DNA of 64,000 nucleotides from Diploscapter coronatus (Eukaryota > Nematoda > Chromadorea > Rhabditida > Rhabditidae): positions 74,539,249-74,603,248 of the forward strand of contig OZ038423.1 of the NCBI GenBank assembly GCA_964036155.1. The letters run 5' to 3'. Below, piece after piece: positions 12,701 through 24,453 of the stretch (its first letter is position 1; each line of letters starts with the position of its first letter). The position numbers and the translations under genes were made by a program. The notes beneath the pieces were generated by a model that saw only the letters and a list, made by a program, of their open reading frames with translations, did no database searches and was not told the origin of the DNA.

Positions 12701-14005
12701 TCGGTGGTTTATAAAGGTGTACTTCGTGGTATGAATATAATTCATATCGTTTAAAATGACATCACATCGTTATTTAACATAATTAGAATACAAATCTAGG
12801 AGACGTTCCTGCTTTCAAAGTTATCAACAATACCCATTTAAGGATGTATCGGGAAAAATCAGGCCTATCAAATACGAATGAGGTATTTGCGCGCTTCAAT
12901 CTAACAAAGCATAGAATTCTTAGGTTGCAGTTAAACGTGCATCAAATCATGCTACAGAAAAAGACCTCAGTGATTTTCGAGATGAAATCGAATTAATGAA
13001 AGTTCTCGAATTTCATCCAAATGTTGTTTGGTAATTCAGATAATCGTTTTCAACTAAAACACTAATGACCATTTTAGCATGTATGGATATCTGATAGATA
13101 GATTCATACCACATATCGTTCTTGAATACTGTGCGATGGGTGACTTACAAAGATACGTTTCAAGCATAAATTATAAAGAAATTGAGGTATTATTTTCTAG
13201 CTTGCTCTATAACATTTATTCTAGAATGATAAAGTGGTCTTGAAAGAGTTCATTTTGTTCTCTTGGCAAATATGCAATGGAATGGTATTTATTCTGTCAT
13301 TTTCCAAAATGATTTCATATTTTAGTCATACATTGCATCAAAGGATGTAATCCACAGAGATTTAGCGGCCAGAAATATTCTTCTAACAGAAGATAAAGTT
13401 GCTAAGGTTGATCCTAAATATTTTTTTAAAATATCATTTTTCCAGATCTCTGATTTTGGTATGTCAATTCGAGCAAACGCGGATGATAATTTCGATGGGC
13501 AAAATCGTAAATTGCTCCCAATTAGGTGGTCGGCGCCAGAGACATTCGGATTCAGATCATTCAGCGAAAAGAGTGATGTGTATGATGAATGTTTAGTTCT
13601 TTATAAGAAATGATCTTCTAAGTTTAGATGGTCGTTTGGAGTTACGGTTTGGGAGATATTTTCGTTTGGGGAAGTTCCGTATAAGGAAATTGCAACAACA
13701 GAATTGCAGAAATTTCTAAATGAAGGAAATAGATTGCAAATGCCGGTACTTTGCGACAAACTACTGTATGAATAAAAAGTGAATTTATGAAAAGATAGTA
13801 TTTTTTACAGGTATTCATTGTTGACGAAATGTTGGTCTTTTGAACCAGAAGATAGGCCATCCTTCGAATATGTAAGAGTTAAAATATTTATTAGCTTATT
13901 TTTAAAATTTATTTTCAGCTGAAATCGGAAATTGCAAGGCAGATTCTTCAAAAATCCGAGTATTATGGCTATATTGACCCAAAGGCTATCGAATATGGAA
14001 AATAA
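6771..14005 (+). CDS. Receptor tyrosine kinase B, insertion-disrupted paralogue
   Basis: The same 20-exon plan as kinase A, with identical exon lengths at most kinase exons (107, 109, 60, 81, 134, 138, 61 nt). Exons: 6771-6864, 7110-7159, 7460-7542, 7771-7949, 8941-8987, 9244-9329, 9387-10045 (interrupted), 12187-12285, 12339-12450, 12496-12546, 12628-12728, 12800-12882, 12924-13030, 13078-13186, 13225-13284, 13326-13406, 13446-13579, 13628-13765, 13811-13871, 13919-14005. It has a signal peptide, two eight-cysteine modules (CAIC..., CAAC...), a stalk, one membrane helix with RRRR, and a kinase with GSGSFSVVY, VAVK, HRDLAARN, DFG and WSAPE. Exon 7 is split by a 448-bp palindrome at 9527-9974; read-through reaches a TGA at 9616, leaving a truncated ectodomain without membrane helix or kinase. 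The kinase exons are free of stops, so either the insertion is young or it is spliced out. Confidence 0.8.
7645..7711. mobile_element. hAT-like MITE, 67 bp, with perfect 8-bp target duplication
   Basis: CAGACTTGGGACTTTT at the left is matched by its reverse complement at the right end, and the centre holds a second, GC-rich hairpin (CCACCGCA/TGCGGTGG). It is flanked by ATGATTAT at 7637-7644 and again at 7712-7719, a perfect 8-bp duplication as produced by hAT transposases. It lies in the intron before exon 4 of kinase B. Confidence 0.85.
9527..9974. mobile_element. 448-bp palindromic (foldback) insertion inside an exon
   Basis: The left arm begins AGGGCGCGT and the right end reads its complement ACGCGCCCT. 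Inside, the arms match for roughly 190 bases with few differences, for example TCTCGTTCCCTTCTCGCTATA against its complement, around a loop near 9720-9790. No ORF is long enough for a transposase, so it is non-autonomous. It sits inside the coding exon of the second module of kinase B, between the conserved Trp and the VDQ/IDQ-YC end. No clear target duplication was found. Its length keeps the flanking reading frame, but it brings an in-frame TGA. Confidence 0.85.
10126..12106. mobile_element. TTAA-bounded long palindrome 1 (1,981 bp), non-autonomous
   Basis: Both ends are TTAA followed by matching termini (GACGCATTCTTTGAATAACC on the left, its near-complement on the right). The arms pair for at least about 650 bases; for example 10609-10780 pairs with 11459-11627. 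The middle contains short direct and inverted blocks around ACCATATGGGT. There is no long ORF, so any transposase must act in trans. TTAA duplication is the hallmark of piggyBac-type insertion, although the termini are not the classic CCC. It lies in the intron between exons 7 and 8 of kinase B. A related copy is at 54996-57180. Confidence 0.85.
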
Positions 14006-16024
14006 ACGAGTACTTTCAACAACAAAAAAATGCAGTTTTTTATGGTAACAACCTTTCTGCATTTTTTCTCTATGAAATAAACTATTGAGTTGGATTGTTT
14101 TATGTTTATGCCCACAGCGCTTTGCTCTCTTTATCTTGTCCGGCAAAGCCCTCTAAAAATTGACTCAAAAATCGTTTTGTTTAACATTGCATAAATGTTT
14201 TTTGAAAATGTTCTCCGTTTATATTGCCAAAATATTTCTAAGAATTTTTCAGTAAATAAATATTTTTAAAATAATAATACATAGATAGAAAGTTATAACA
14301 GTTTTTTTCCGGAAAGAATGACGCCGGACAACTCAAACTATTCGGAAACCGCATGATATCTAGAAAAAAATCGAAAATTTTGCAAGCAGAATTTGAACAG
14401 AAGTTGGTAGGCATGTTCATGAATTTTTTAAAGAAGAATTCGTGAAAAATTTTCCAAGATATCAAGAAAATGCTAATCAGGGCTGTTGCGGAAATTCCGA
14501 TACCGATTCCGACCTCGCGAAAAATTCAAATTTCACTTCCGATTCCGATTCCGAATTTTTTTAAAATTCGATTCCGCAACAGCCCTGGACAGTAAAATAA
14601 AGAAAAAGAGTGATAAGAAAAAATTGCTGGGTTAGGCAAGTGGGCAAAAATTTCTGACCAGCGAAAAAATCAAAATCAATGAGAAAATTGGTGCGATCAG
14701 CACATTATATTTATCACTAGCTTTTAGTGAGGTAGTCGTTTCAAGTCTGATAGAACTGCTAATGACTGAATGCTCAGTTGATCGATATGTAGTTAACTCA
14801 GATGTAGTTAATTCGGATGTAGAGGTGGGCTAAAATGAATAAATAAAACTAAATTCGGCACTTAAAATTATCTAGTATAATGTCAAAGAGAATAATTCTT
14901 CTTCAAATGCTTCTGTCTGATACTGTAATTCTATTCAGATATGCCACTTCGAGGCTTGGCTTGGCTAATTTTTCAAACCTAGGTCTCAAGATTGTCCCAA
15001 ATTATATGTTTATTTCTATCATGTTGCGAAGTTATATAAATCTGAATGTCCGTAAAAATTAGCAACGAATAACTTGCCTTTTCAAAGCTAATGCAGTGAA
15101 CTTCATCTATAGCATGTGGAATATAGTCGATTTTGAGTAAGTGAATATTGCATACATTTTGCAACTTCGTTCCCTCAGGCTCCGCCCACTTTTTCCTGCC
15201 CTGCCGAATTGCATGATTCACCCATTTTCAAACGATTTTCGCAATTTTTTTCTATTTTTCTTGACATTTTCGCGAAAAATCTTTATAATTATATCCTAAC
15301 TATCTCTCTAGTTGACCAATTAACTCTGTAGAGCGATGCTTCATTGAAAAGGTCATTCTTGATAATCTAAGAAAATTTTCAAAAATTCATATCCCCCGGT
15401 GTCTGCACATTCTAGAATAAGTTCTGGAACGAAAGTTGATCAACTTGAAGAGCTCTACAAGATTTCATGGAAAACTTCGACGTTAACTCACATTAAACTT
15501 GTAAATACAGTACGGGTATATAGGGTAAATTCGGGCAACTTTTTCCCACCAAAATTAATTTATAAAAATTTTATTTATATTTTTACTCTATTCTCCTACT
15601 CAAGATCTACGAAGTAAAAAAAGAATTATTCGATTTGGTTCAGAAATAAGAAAGTTATGAATTTTTTTCCGAGGTCGGATCTGGAAAACTTATGAACTAC
15701 CGTATTCCACTACAGTAATCGATTTTCGAAAAACAAACCGCACCATGATGATCAGCGTGAAAAACTGTACTAGATATGTGAAAATCAGCCAAATTGACGG
15801 ACCCCTGTTCCGCACCCCTTCCTTATGACTTTGATTTTTCCTGACATCCACTCTTGAAAAAGAATGGTTTTCGAAAGTTTTTATTCGATCTTTGAGTGGG
15901 TGGCATTTGTACAGTGAGATCAAAGACTGCAAACACTACGATCGCACGTTGGAGGATCGGAGAAGCGACCGCAAAACTGGAAGATAAGTGAAAATGATAT
16001 GACGATTTAGAAGAGGTATTGACT
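14006..16024. other. Intergenic region, one small repeat
   Basis: AT-rich DNA between the 3' end of kinase B and the 3' end of the minus-strand tetraspan gene (convergent). Apart from the inverted repeat at 14478-14587, I see no gene or RNA. Short ORFs here lack coding character or splice context. Confidence 0.5.
14478..14587. repeat. hAT-like MITE, CAGGGCTGTTGCGG ends
   Basis: A 110-bp hairpin starts CAGGGCTGTTGCGGAA and ends TTCCGCAACAGCCCTG, with ATTCCGATTCCG simple repeats inside. Its termini match the copies at 24396 and 50693, so it belongs to the same family. Its own 8-bp flanks do not match. Confidence 0.7.
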
Positions 16025-18173
16025 CTACAGGACGGCACGACGTTGGCGATCGCGCTTCTCGGCCTTGTTGTTGAGGTAGTCCATGGGGGAAACGAGTGCT
16101 GGCATCTGAACGAAAAAGAACATGGATTGAAGTTATGCAGGTTCGGGCAAAAAATCAGTCTCTTACAATTAGTTACAGGGCTCAATCCTCAAAATGATCG
16201 TATGAACTTGAACTCATCAAATGACTAGACAGAAGAAAGCACTCATCTATGAAACAGTACGGGCCTATCTTCATCCTTTTTAAAGAATGCATATTTTGGT
16301 TAGTCTGACAAATGCAGGAAAAAACAAAATTGAAAATGTCTTGTCTGGTTTCGAAAGTATTTTACTTTGGTGATTTCCTTTCTGCGACGACGCGATCTCG
16401 AGCTGATCGACTGAGCAGTCGATGCCGGAGGAATCGATGAAGCAGTCGATCTATTGGAGGTCTGAAACTTGAAAATCGCGATTAAACAACATGCTTTAGA
16501 CATACCTTGCTGCCATCCTTCACGCATTTGCTCCTTCTGTCCAATCCCCTAGATCCACTTCTGCGACCGCGCTAAATCCTTCGATGAGGCTGGCGACGGT
16601 TTGAAGAAAATACCTTTCCTCCCTTTCTGTGTTTCTGGACTTGAACGGCGGTGATGAAGACGGTATCTGGTTTGTTCGGATCGCCCGTCTCCTTGACCGA
16701 AATCGATGATTCAGCTCCGCTGAAATACTTCTTTTTATTAAAATTGAAACGGCTTTGATAAGCTGATAATTGCCTGAAACTGACTACAGTTGCTTTGGGC
16801 ATGATGACTCCGTTGACCGAAACGGTTCCAGTTTTCTTGACAGACACAGCCGTGTTATTCGACCACCTAGCCGATCTTAAGTGGGCTTTTGAAAATTAAG
16901 TTATTATCCTAAACTTGGCACTAGGTTGTTATAAAAATGATTTCTTGCCACGACTTTACAAACTTTATCATTGAAAGAATCCTGCATTTGTCCGTAACTT
17001 TGTTCAGAGAAAAATAATTTTTATCTCGCTCTCCATGGCTATTTTCATCTGCATTACTTTTTTTTTAAAGAATATGATTTGTAAGCAGTGCTCTTGGATA
17101 CCTATTCGACCTCTTCTTGCGGCGACCCTTTTGACTAATCACATGAACGGTGTACGATTCTCTCGGTTCGGTTGGAGTCGAAGCGAAAATGCAAAATAGA
17201 CTGGTCTGAAGAAATTCTCGATAAGACAGCTTTATTTGGACATCTTTTTACTCCTGCGAAAATCATGACGAGTACACGCATGATGTACTTCGCCAGACGC
17301 ATTGCAATCTCATAACGCTCTTCTTTGCACGATTCGAGTCTGAAAGTTGTACAGCTTTTTTTCTTTTTTTTTAAATAAATTTCCTGCTCTTTCACTAACT
17401 CTGCTTGATTGTCGTTCTTATTGAGACAGAAAATGTCTTGTGGCTGGAATGGCGTGTAAAAATAATAAAAACAGTCGATAACGAAGGCGCCCACTTCGAA
17501 CACCAAAATGCAGAAAATCGCTTCTGGAATTCAGATCAATATTATTTTGAATTCTTTGTTATGCAGATGTTTTTCGACATGGTTATAGAGTCTAAATAAT
17601 TTTCTGTGCACAGTCATCGATAATTACGAAATTTCCCTATCATTAGCACAAAATATCCTAGTACTCTTCAATTCGTTGTCGCTTACCGAACTGCGCTCGT
17701 ATGTCGAACAACACCAGAATCGCGATCAACAAGCCGCATATCTAAAGAGAAAAGGGGTGTATGCCACTACGCACCAAATTTTTGGTACGCAGTGACCGTT
17801 CCCCAAGAGAGGTCGATGAACACGAGTTCTTCATTGCCAAACACTCACGTCGCAAGCTCCCATCAGAATGATGCACAGCCGATCTTCGGTGTCCCGATTC
17901 CAGAGCTCGTCGAACCACACGATCGAGTGCCCAACCGATATTGCGACGATGACTGCCTGAATTGTTATTGCTCTTCTAATTTCTCCACAATAGAAGTATG
18001 ATCAAGAATGCGACTTCATATCACTGACACTGATTATCAATGTCAGTGTTGTGTCACAAATAATAAAGCAGGCCAATCCTGACCAGTAGTGATTCAAGTA
18101 CCTGCATGAAGAACGTGGACCAGAAGAGGCACTTCGCACCCGGAATATAATCCAATCGAGCGCCGCGTTGCAT
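16025..18173 (-). CDS. Four-helix membrane protein with basic C-terminal tail
   Basis: Ten minus-strand exons join in phase to 351 aa: 18102-18173, 17849-17956, 17687-17741, 17400-17523, 17252-17339, 17102-17205, 16614-16875, 16506-16571, 16366-16461, 16025-16105. The start follows TTTCCAG|A, an apparent trans-splice acceptor one base before ATG. Four hydrophobic segments are visible: FFMQAVIVAISVGHSIVW, LCIILMGACDICGLLIAILV, AIFCILVFEVGAFVIDCFYY, and YIMRVLVMIFAG joined to TSLFCIFAS. Both termini are probably cytosolic. The tail of about 175 aa is rich in Lys, Arg and Ser (SRSRRRRKEITK, KAEKRDRQRRAVL), with SVSVK-type repeats. Helix number and spacing resemble nematode tetraspan/claudin-like proteins, but I do not recognise the family and no function is claimed. 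It lies 658 bp downstream of the SLC17-like gene on the same strand. Confidence 0.75.
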
Positions 18174-18831
18174 TCTGGAAATCGTATTTCATTCTTCAAC
18201 AAGAAGTTGAAATTTTTTAACGTTTTCGAAAGCCAACCTCGCCACTGGGATCTAGTCGATTGCCAAATAGTGAGAATGCTTCTTGGTTAATGACTTTCTT
18301 GACTTTTCTATCTCTTTATAATGCAGTAATTCAAATGTAGCATACAAGTTATGCAATTTCCTTAACATGACACATAATTGTGCAAATCACGGATTCATCT
18401 CAAATTTACAGGGTAGGTCAATTCGAGCATACTGATCAAAAATGCTGAATGTATAACCCTAATCTCAGGAATTGACCTTGAATTTCCCCTCTTTGACTGG
18501 TGCTGCTGTAGCAAATAATGACATTGCCAACGCTAGTTTCACGATGTACTCTAATTTTTCGCGAAAATACATACAATGCAAATAAAAGGTAAACTTCAGT
18601 GTCAAATCCTCAGATCAAGGTACACGATCAACAATCTTTACTTAACTTTCGGTATCAGCATGTTCAAATTAACATTCTCTGTAAATTTGAGACGCAACCG
18701 CGATTTATACACTTTACATTCCTTGTAAGGTGTGTTGAAACAAATCAAATGAACATCTTGTTTTTCGTGATGATACATGGAGAACTTTAAAGGAAAACAT
18801 TTATTTACAAGATCATGCATAACGAATTTGT
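18174..18831. other. Spacer between two co-directional minus-strand genes
   Basis: A 658-bp AT-rich gap between the transporter stop and the tetraspan start. No exon is supported. It is too long for a typical close-packed nematode operon, although the downstream gene has a trans-splice-like acceptor at its ATG. Confidence 0.4.
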
Positions 18832-21800
18832 TCATAATTTTATAGAATTCTTGGCTCTATCTGCATCTGCCTCATTTGCCCATCGATCTTTGTCTTCATT
18901 TGACTTTGAAGTTTCAAGATCTTTCTCTGATTTCGTTCCACCCAACGACACTTTAGACTCAGGCTCTTCGGTCCATTTTGCGGATTTGTCTGTTAAAATC
19001 GGGTAAGAAATGAAGTTGACCTAAACTTTGCTTTGAAAGCATTGTTCCGTAAAGAAATGTTTTACCGCCAACATGAGAATGGCCATTCCATACCAGACTC
19101 GACTCCATTCTGACGAGTCAGTTTCATCATGAAGAAGCAGAGCAGCAAGTGCGGGCGAGGAGAACAGGGCGACGCACTTCATCCACTGAATCATCGACAC
19201 GACGATGTGACCGAACTGTCTGAAAGTTGTTTGCCTAGCCGTTGAAAACGTTGCTATCGATAACGAATTAAGTTCAAGAGTAAGGTCTTAAACTTTAGAT
19301 GGACTCTACGAAGCTGCAAAGGCTGTAATTTCATCACTATAACTGCACTTCAGAAATCTGAAGAATGAGACCAAACTGTTTTGCACCTAACATTGAGGTT
19401 CGTGAGATGGAATTAAAGTTGAATGATTCTGATCTTGTGCAAAGTGATACTCCAACAACAACGGCTCCATTTACCTGGAATGTTTCGTTCCGCACTTGTA
19501 AAATCCACCTCCGTTGAAACTGATGCCGCATTGAGCTAGAGCTGTTACACATAAAGCGAGAGCCTTCTGGTCGGGCTTTAGCAGTCTGAAAAACTTAATG
19601 TGAATGGTTGAGGACGGGAAAATTACCCCATGAAAACGAAGAATATTCCGGTTCCTCCAACAGCAATTGTGTTGAACACGAGGATTTTTGCTCGTTCACT
19701 CATGAATGTGATTCGGTCACTGACAAATCCTGCAACCCATTTCAAGGGAACATGCACGAAGATAGTCAACATCATGAATAGTCCGACTTCACTGATCTAG
19801 AAAGAACGACATGGGGGATAATCGCCTACTGTTCTAGTTTCTTACTGAGAAATTAAAGATCTTCTTGAACCACGTCGCCATGTTTGTATGGAGCAGAATA
19901 ATCGCTGTCATTTCTACGAAAGAGTTCAACCAGACACACAGAATGACAGGACTAAAATGTATTCATGAAGCCCAGATTAATAAACAGTGAAAAATGTTTG
20001 AAGCGTTGCACGACTGTTACATGCTTCGCTCGGATATTTTTGAGTAGATTTTTCTAAAGTTTAGAACGTCCCAGGTGATATTGAATCATAAAAGATGCTC
20101 TTTTCATCCACATTTGTCTATGAAAGATGAATAAACGAGTCATTTCAAATTTCAATCAACGTTCCAATCGTTTGTCACTTCCGCTTCTTTGACTACCTGG
20201 TGATCATCTCCTTGAGCGGCGTTTTCTTCCTGCGTTCATAGAACGATGCGGTCTTGGAGAGTTGGATATGCTTGAGTTCACTTGCTGAGACGGAATTGTG
20301 AAGGGAAGGGTCATCACTAAAGCTTATTTGTGGGAAGACAGAACTTGATAACACGAGGAAGATACTTGTAGAGGTAGAACCAGATCAGGAATATGAGTAG
20401 ACCTGCTGCGGCATGAAAATAGAACGTCGCTCTCCAGCCAAATATCGATTCACAGAGCTGGAATTGCAAACTGATTCAACACTTCGAGGTGAATCCTCTC
20501 ATATGACGCCCATTTACATAATCTGCGCCAGTTGGAATAAGAAGGCGTCTTGGCCCAGAATACATTATCTAACCCAAGCCATTTTCCCAACCCAGTTCAT
20601 TCGCCTGAGCGAGACAAACGTCATCGACCACTACCTGCCCACCTACGATCTCCGTAATCTCGGAAAACAAGTCAACGGTGTTGGTTATGTTTCCAATAAA
20701 CCATCCATCGTTCAAAAACCCGTGTTCCGCAAAAAAATTTCAGATTGGATAAAAAGCTTGCTCGCGAAACAGTTAGAACGAACTCGCGGCCTCGTACAAA
20801 ATCATACCACCCCACTAGCAGTCCATCTAACGCCACTCACCGTTATTGATTGAATCGGTAGACTTTGCAAAATCTTGCAATGTTTATATGGAGAACTAAA
20901 AATGAAAGGAAAACACCGAAACCGATTAATTGGTCACGCTCCCTTCCATGATTATGACTTGAGGACTCCGACCGTTCCATGGCTTGCAGATTTCCCATTT
21001 ATCAAAAACCATTTCGAAGGGAAAAATCGTACGAAAGACGTGGTCGGACTGCTTATCACTGTCGAAATGCTGGTGAACGTAGTGAGCACCGACAGAAAAA
21101 GGCCGGTCTCTGAGATTGGAGCCCAGCGAACAGCCATCGTTCCGATAGTCGCGAAGTCCGCCGCATAGGCGATTCCCTAAAGCTTCTTCAAAGTTGAAGC
21201 ACTTGAGATGAAACTTCAAATTCATATGGAATATACATATTAAACTCGGAAAAATTTTAGTGAGTTTGGTTCGAGTTAAGCCTCGAAAAATGTAAATTCA
21301 AATTGAATTGGTATTTAGCCTAAGAGGAGTACAATTTCGGGTTTGACTTGGAAGCATTTCGCGGGCCCTAATTTCAGATTTTCAAATTCTGGACACTTCT
21401 AAAATCCACTTCAACAGAAACTAATGAGTGAATTTTAAGCTAAACATTACAATCGATTATTGAATGTGAAAATTATCTTTTTCCTACATATATCGAAAGA
21501 CATCGGCTACAAAATTCAACAACAAAGGTCACTGATACAAGATTCATTTGGCGCAGGATCAAAAACATAAAATATCAGTGCAATTTGGGGATTTTGGGAT
21601 TACTCTGATTTACTACACTCAGGGCATTTGTCTATCCGCATTCTTTCGTAAATCTCTACATACCGCGGCTAATTTGGATATGAAACGCGGAAACAAATCC
21701 TATAATTGTAGTTAGCGATGATGACTTCACCATATATTCTTTTTGTAAAATAGAAAAATCTACCTGCAAGAAGCGGACAATGTACAAGAAGATAACTCCA

Positions 21801-22209
21801 CTAGAAATTGCAAGCGGCGTTAAAGCTGTAGATATTGCACTGATTAAGCCAGCAAATATAAATGGGTACCTAAACTTTTATCTTAACTCTTTAGAGAAAT
21901 AGCTATACCTAGCCCCGTATTTATTGTAAACGTAGTTGGTAGGAAATGTTGCGAGTAACGTTCCAAACCCGACGGCCCAGAGATAGTTTCGCTTAGCTGT
22001 GGTCGATAAATCAAGGATTTCTTCATTCGTCTGAAAATTTGCCTAATTACCTAATTTTACAATTTTGGAAAGAAAATTACACTATTCGTCTCCTTTTCCA
22101 TACAATTATAGGTGAACGTGATTATCATATAGTTGGAATTCAGAGAAATCAGGCCAAAATAGGTCACGACTAATAGCAGAAATCGATACCGGTTCCGTAA
22201 CACAGACAT
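18832..22209 (-). CDS. SLC17-like major facilitator transporter
   Basis: Ten exons join in phase: 22081-22209, 21909-22030, 21764-21869, 21033-21176, 20366-20457, 20197-20316, 19846-19951, 19627-19796, 19475-19585, 19066-19219. A tail exon at about 18832-18984 follows. The start ATG comes directly after TTTTTAG. SLC17-type (sialin / phosphate / vesicular glutamate) landmarks are YGARYPFIFAG, RFLQGIAYA, RWAPISETG, a GWRATFYFHAAAG segment, HNSVSASELKHIQ before the central loop, KWVAGFVSDR, NGGGFYKCGTKHSR and a final QW. These predict about 12 helices and transport of an organic or inorganic anion; the substrate cannot be told. The tail is uncertain: exon 10 ends in phase 0, but the frame reading SAKWTEEPESKVSLGG, which fits the family better, needs one carried base. 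The other frame is also open, to 18840. Total length is about 470 aa, normal for SLC17. Confidence 0.8.
20458..21032 (+). other. Long intron holding an opposite-strand ORF (20413-20853)
   Basis: This 575-bp intron of the transporter is far longer than its neighbours. On the plus strand an ORF reads through about 140 codons with coding-like, GC-rich codon use, including HMTPIYIICASWNKK, FPTQFIRLSETNVIDHYLPT and KQLERTRGLVQNHTTPLA, and stops at 20853. It has no start signal of its own that I trust, since the upstream part overlaps transporter exon 5. I do not recognise the product; it may be a captured mobile-element fragment. No terminal repeats were found. Confidence 0.35.
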
Positions 22210-24395
22210 CTAAAAATTTGTTTAAAAAATTCTAGGAATCAAAAATTCGAATATACGAGCGATCGAACGAATTTGGATGATTTTAGAAGCAATGTTTTCC
22301 AATTGTCATAATTGATTCATTTGGTTGAACAACGAGACGACTATCAATGGGAGCGATGCGATAAGTAATATTTAGGCATGAACTGCTATTGATGGCGTAG
22401 GAGTGAAAGTATAACGACCGACGTGATGATGTAAAATAGAGTGATAACTGACAGAAAATGATCAGTTTCTCACATGTACCACGAAAACCAAAGAATTATA
22501 GGAAGACAAGCTCTGTCTCAAACCTGAGAAATGAATGAAGTTCAGCACATCGGTCATACCTTTGTCCGATTTTTTCTTCCGGAAAATTGTCGAAAGAAAT
22601 TATCGCAAGATGGAAATGTTTAGGCTGATTTCGATCTATCATCTCAAACTACGAACATGAATTCTTAAATCGAAGACAAAGTGAGAATTGATCAGAGATG
22701 AGAATCTGATAAATTACTGATGAAGACGAGGAAATGTACCCGATTCATTTTACGAGTCAGGCACATGCCGATTTACATGTTGACTATATTCTCAATGAAA
22801 TATTACGGCTCTAAAAACCTGTTTTCGGAGCTCCGAATTTTGCCCCGCCCACATGTTTTCAGAAGAATGAGGAAGGAGCTGATTCAATCGCTGAAATAAT
22901 CAGGGAAACGTTGTATTTTTTGAAGAACTAGGTCACATGTACCTAGAAGTGTCTTTCAAAACACAATAAAAAGGTATTCAAATGTGCAAAACCGAAAGAA
23001 ATGGTTTGGAGAAAAAAGTCAAATACAAGTTGCTCTTCCTACTCAACCATCCTTTGAGCATTGGAATGTCATTTTTGAATGCCCTTTCAGAGAAATAGCC
23101 AATTTTTGAGTAAAATATCTGTTGATCACATGTTCACAAAAACTAATCAACCGCGAGGCAAATAAAATTAACCGTCACCAAAATTGCTACAGAATAGATT
23201 GTCTCAGGGCATAAATGATTTGTTTTTGTAAAATAAAGGAAATCGAAAATCCTGCTCAAATTTTATTTCTGTCGCACTAATATTTTGAATCTACACGAAA
23301 ACATCGAGAATACATACGAGGACTAGCTATGATGTTATATCGGCAATGAAATGATCTGTGCTTGCACAATGTTTGCGGACGCTCCCAGCGAAACGCCGGC
23401 ACACGAAAAATAATACGAACGGGGAAATGTCGGTCGAAATATGAAAACACTTCTAGGCGATTTCCCCGTAGTCCTAATCTAACATCAACCGGACAACACA
23501 CGAGATGACCGAAAACCCTTGACCACAAAAAAAAACGCGTCGGGTAAATCGAAAGATAAGTGGGCCGGAAGGAGTCCAGAGTGATCAATTAAGCATCAGG
23601 CAGACGAAACTCGGGAAAATCAAACTGTTTCAGCCGCAAAAATGACGATCTTCGCAAAAATCATAGGCGATTTTTCGTCGTCACTGGAACATAAGGGAGA
23701 ATGAGGGGAAACACGCGAATAAATCTGATAGAACAGACGATAAAGAGAAGGCGAATGAGATGAAAAGAAGTGGAGGGAATTATACAGGTTAGCAGCATGC
23801 CCCAATAATCCTTTTTGTAGTGAAAAATTGCTCGAGTTTATATGATGGCGCGAATTTACATTTTCAGTTTCATACGCCGTGAGACCTATGATTTTTCGAT
23901 TTCATAATATAAAACTTGATGCTGAATTGTGGATGGGGTCGAGTAATTCTGTACTTAGCAGGAATCCAAAGCTTTCCCCTTGCCAAATACAATATAACGA
24001 GAAATTCGCTAATTCGAAACTTCTAAGTTGAACAAGACTGCGCGAAGATGAAAGTTTGAAAATTCGAAGTCGAAGTTTCGTGCAGCCCTGATGAGGAGGA
24101 AATATTCTTCAAAAATGGTTTTCAAAGACTAAGACTAAGACACGAGTTATCAGCAGACATGACCGGAATATACGTTTGGAAACAAATGGAATCGAAATGA
24201 GGGGTAAACATTTTTTAGAATCGGAATTTCGATCCATTCCTGTTCTGACATTTGTAAAACCTCGCCAATCTTGATTAAACTCTCCAAATAGAGGTTTTTA
24301 ATCACCCCGATCACTTTATTCGATAACAATTGGTCAGCACATGGAGATGGGAGTGGGAAATTTGACGAATTCATCTATTCTTCACTTGTATTAAC

Positions 24396-24453
24396 CAGGA
24401 CTGTATGGGATTCCGTTCCGAAAATTTTCGAAAATTGATTCCTTACAGCTCTG
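24396..24453. mobile_element. hAT-like MITE, 58 bp
   Basis: Starts CAGGACTGTATGGGATTCCG and ends CCTTACAGCTCTG. The flanks GTATTAAC (24388-24395) and GTATTAAT (24454-24461) match at 7 of 8 bases, a slightly decayed 8-bp target duplication. Confidence 0.7.

Noticed and set aside
19337..19552. A possible extra transporter exon reading ESFNFNSISRTSMLGAKQFG
   Set aside because: Joining exons 19475-19585 and 19066-19219 directly gives HSR-QFGHIVVS in phase and fits the family; the extra segment has no compatible donor.
20413..20460. Start of the 146-aa plus-strand ORF as a gene start
   Set aside because: The first codons overlap an exon of the minus-strand transporter in another frame, so the ATG is not credible; only the part inside the intron is worth noting.
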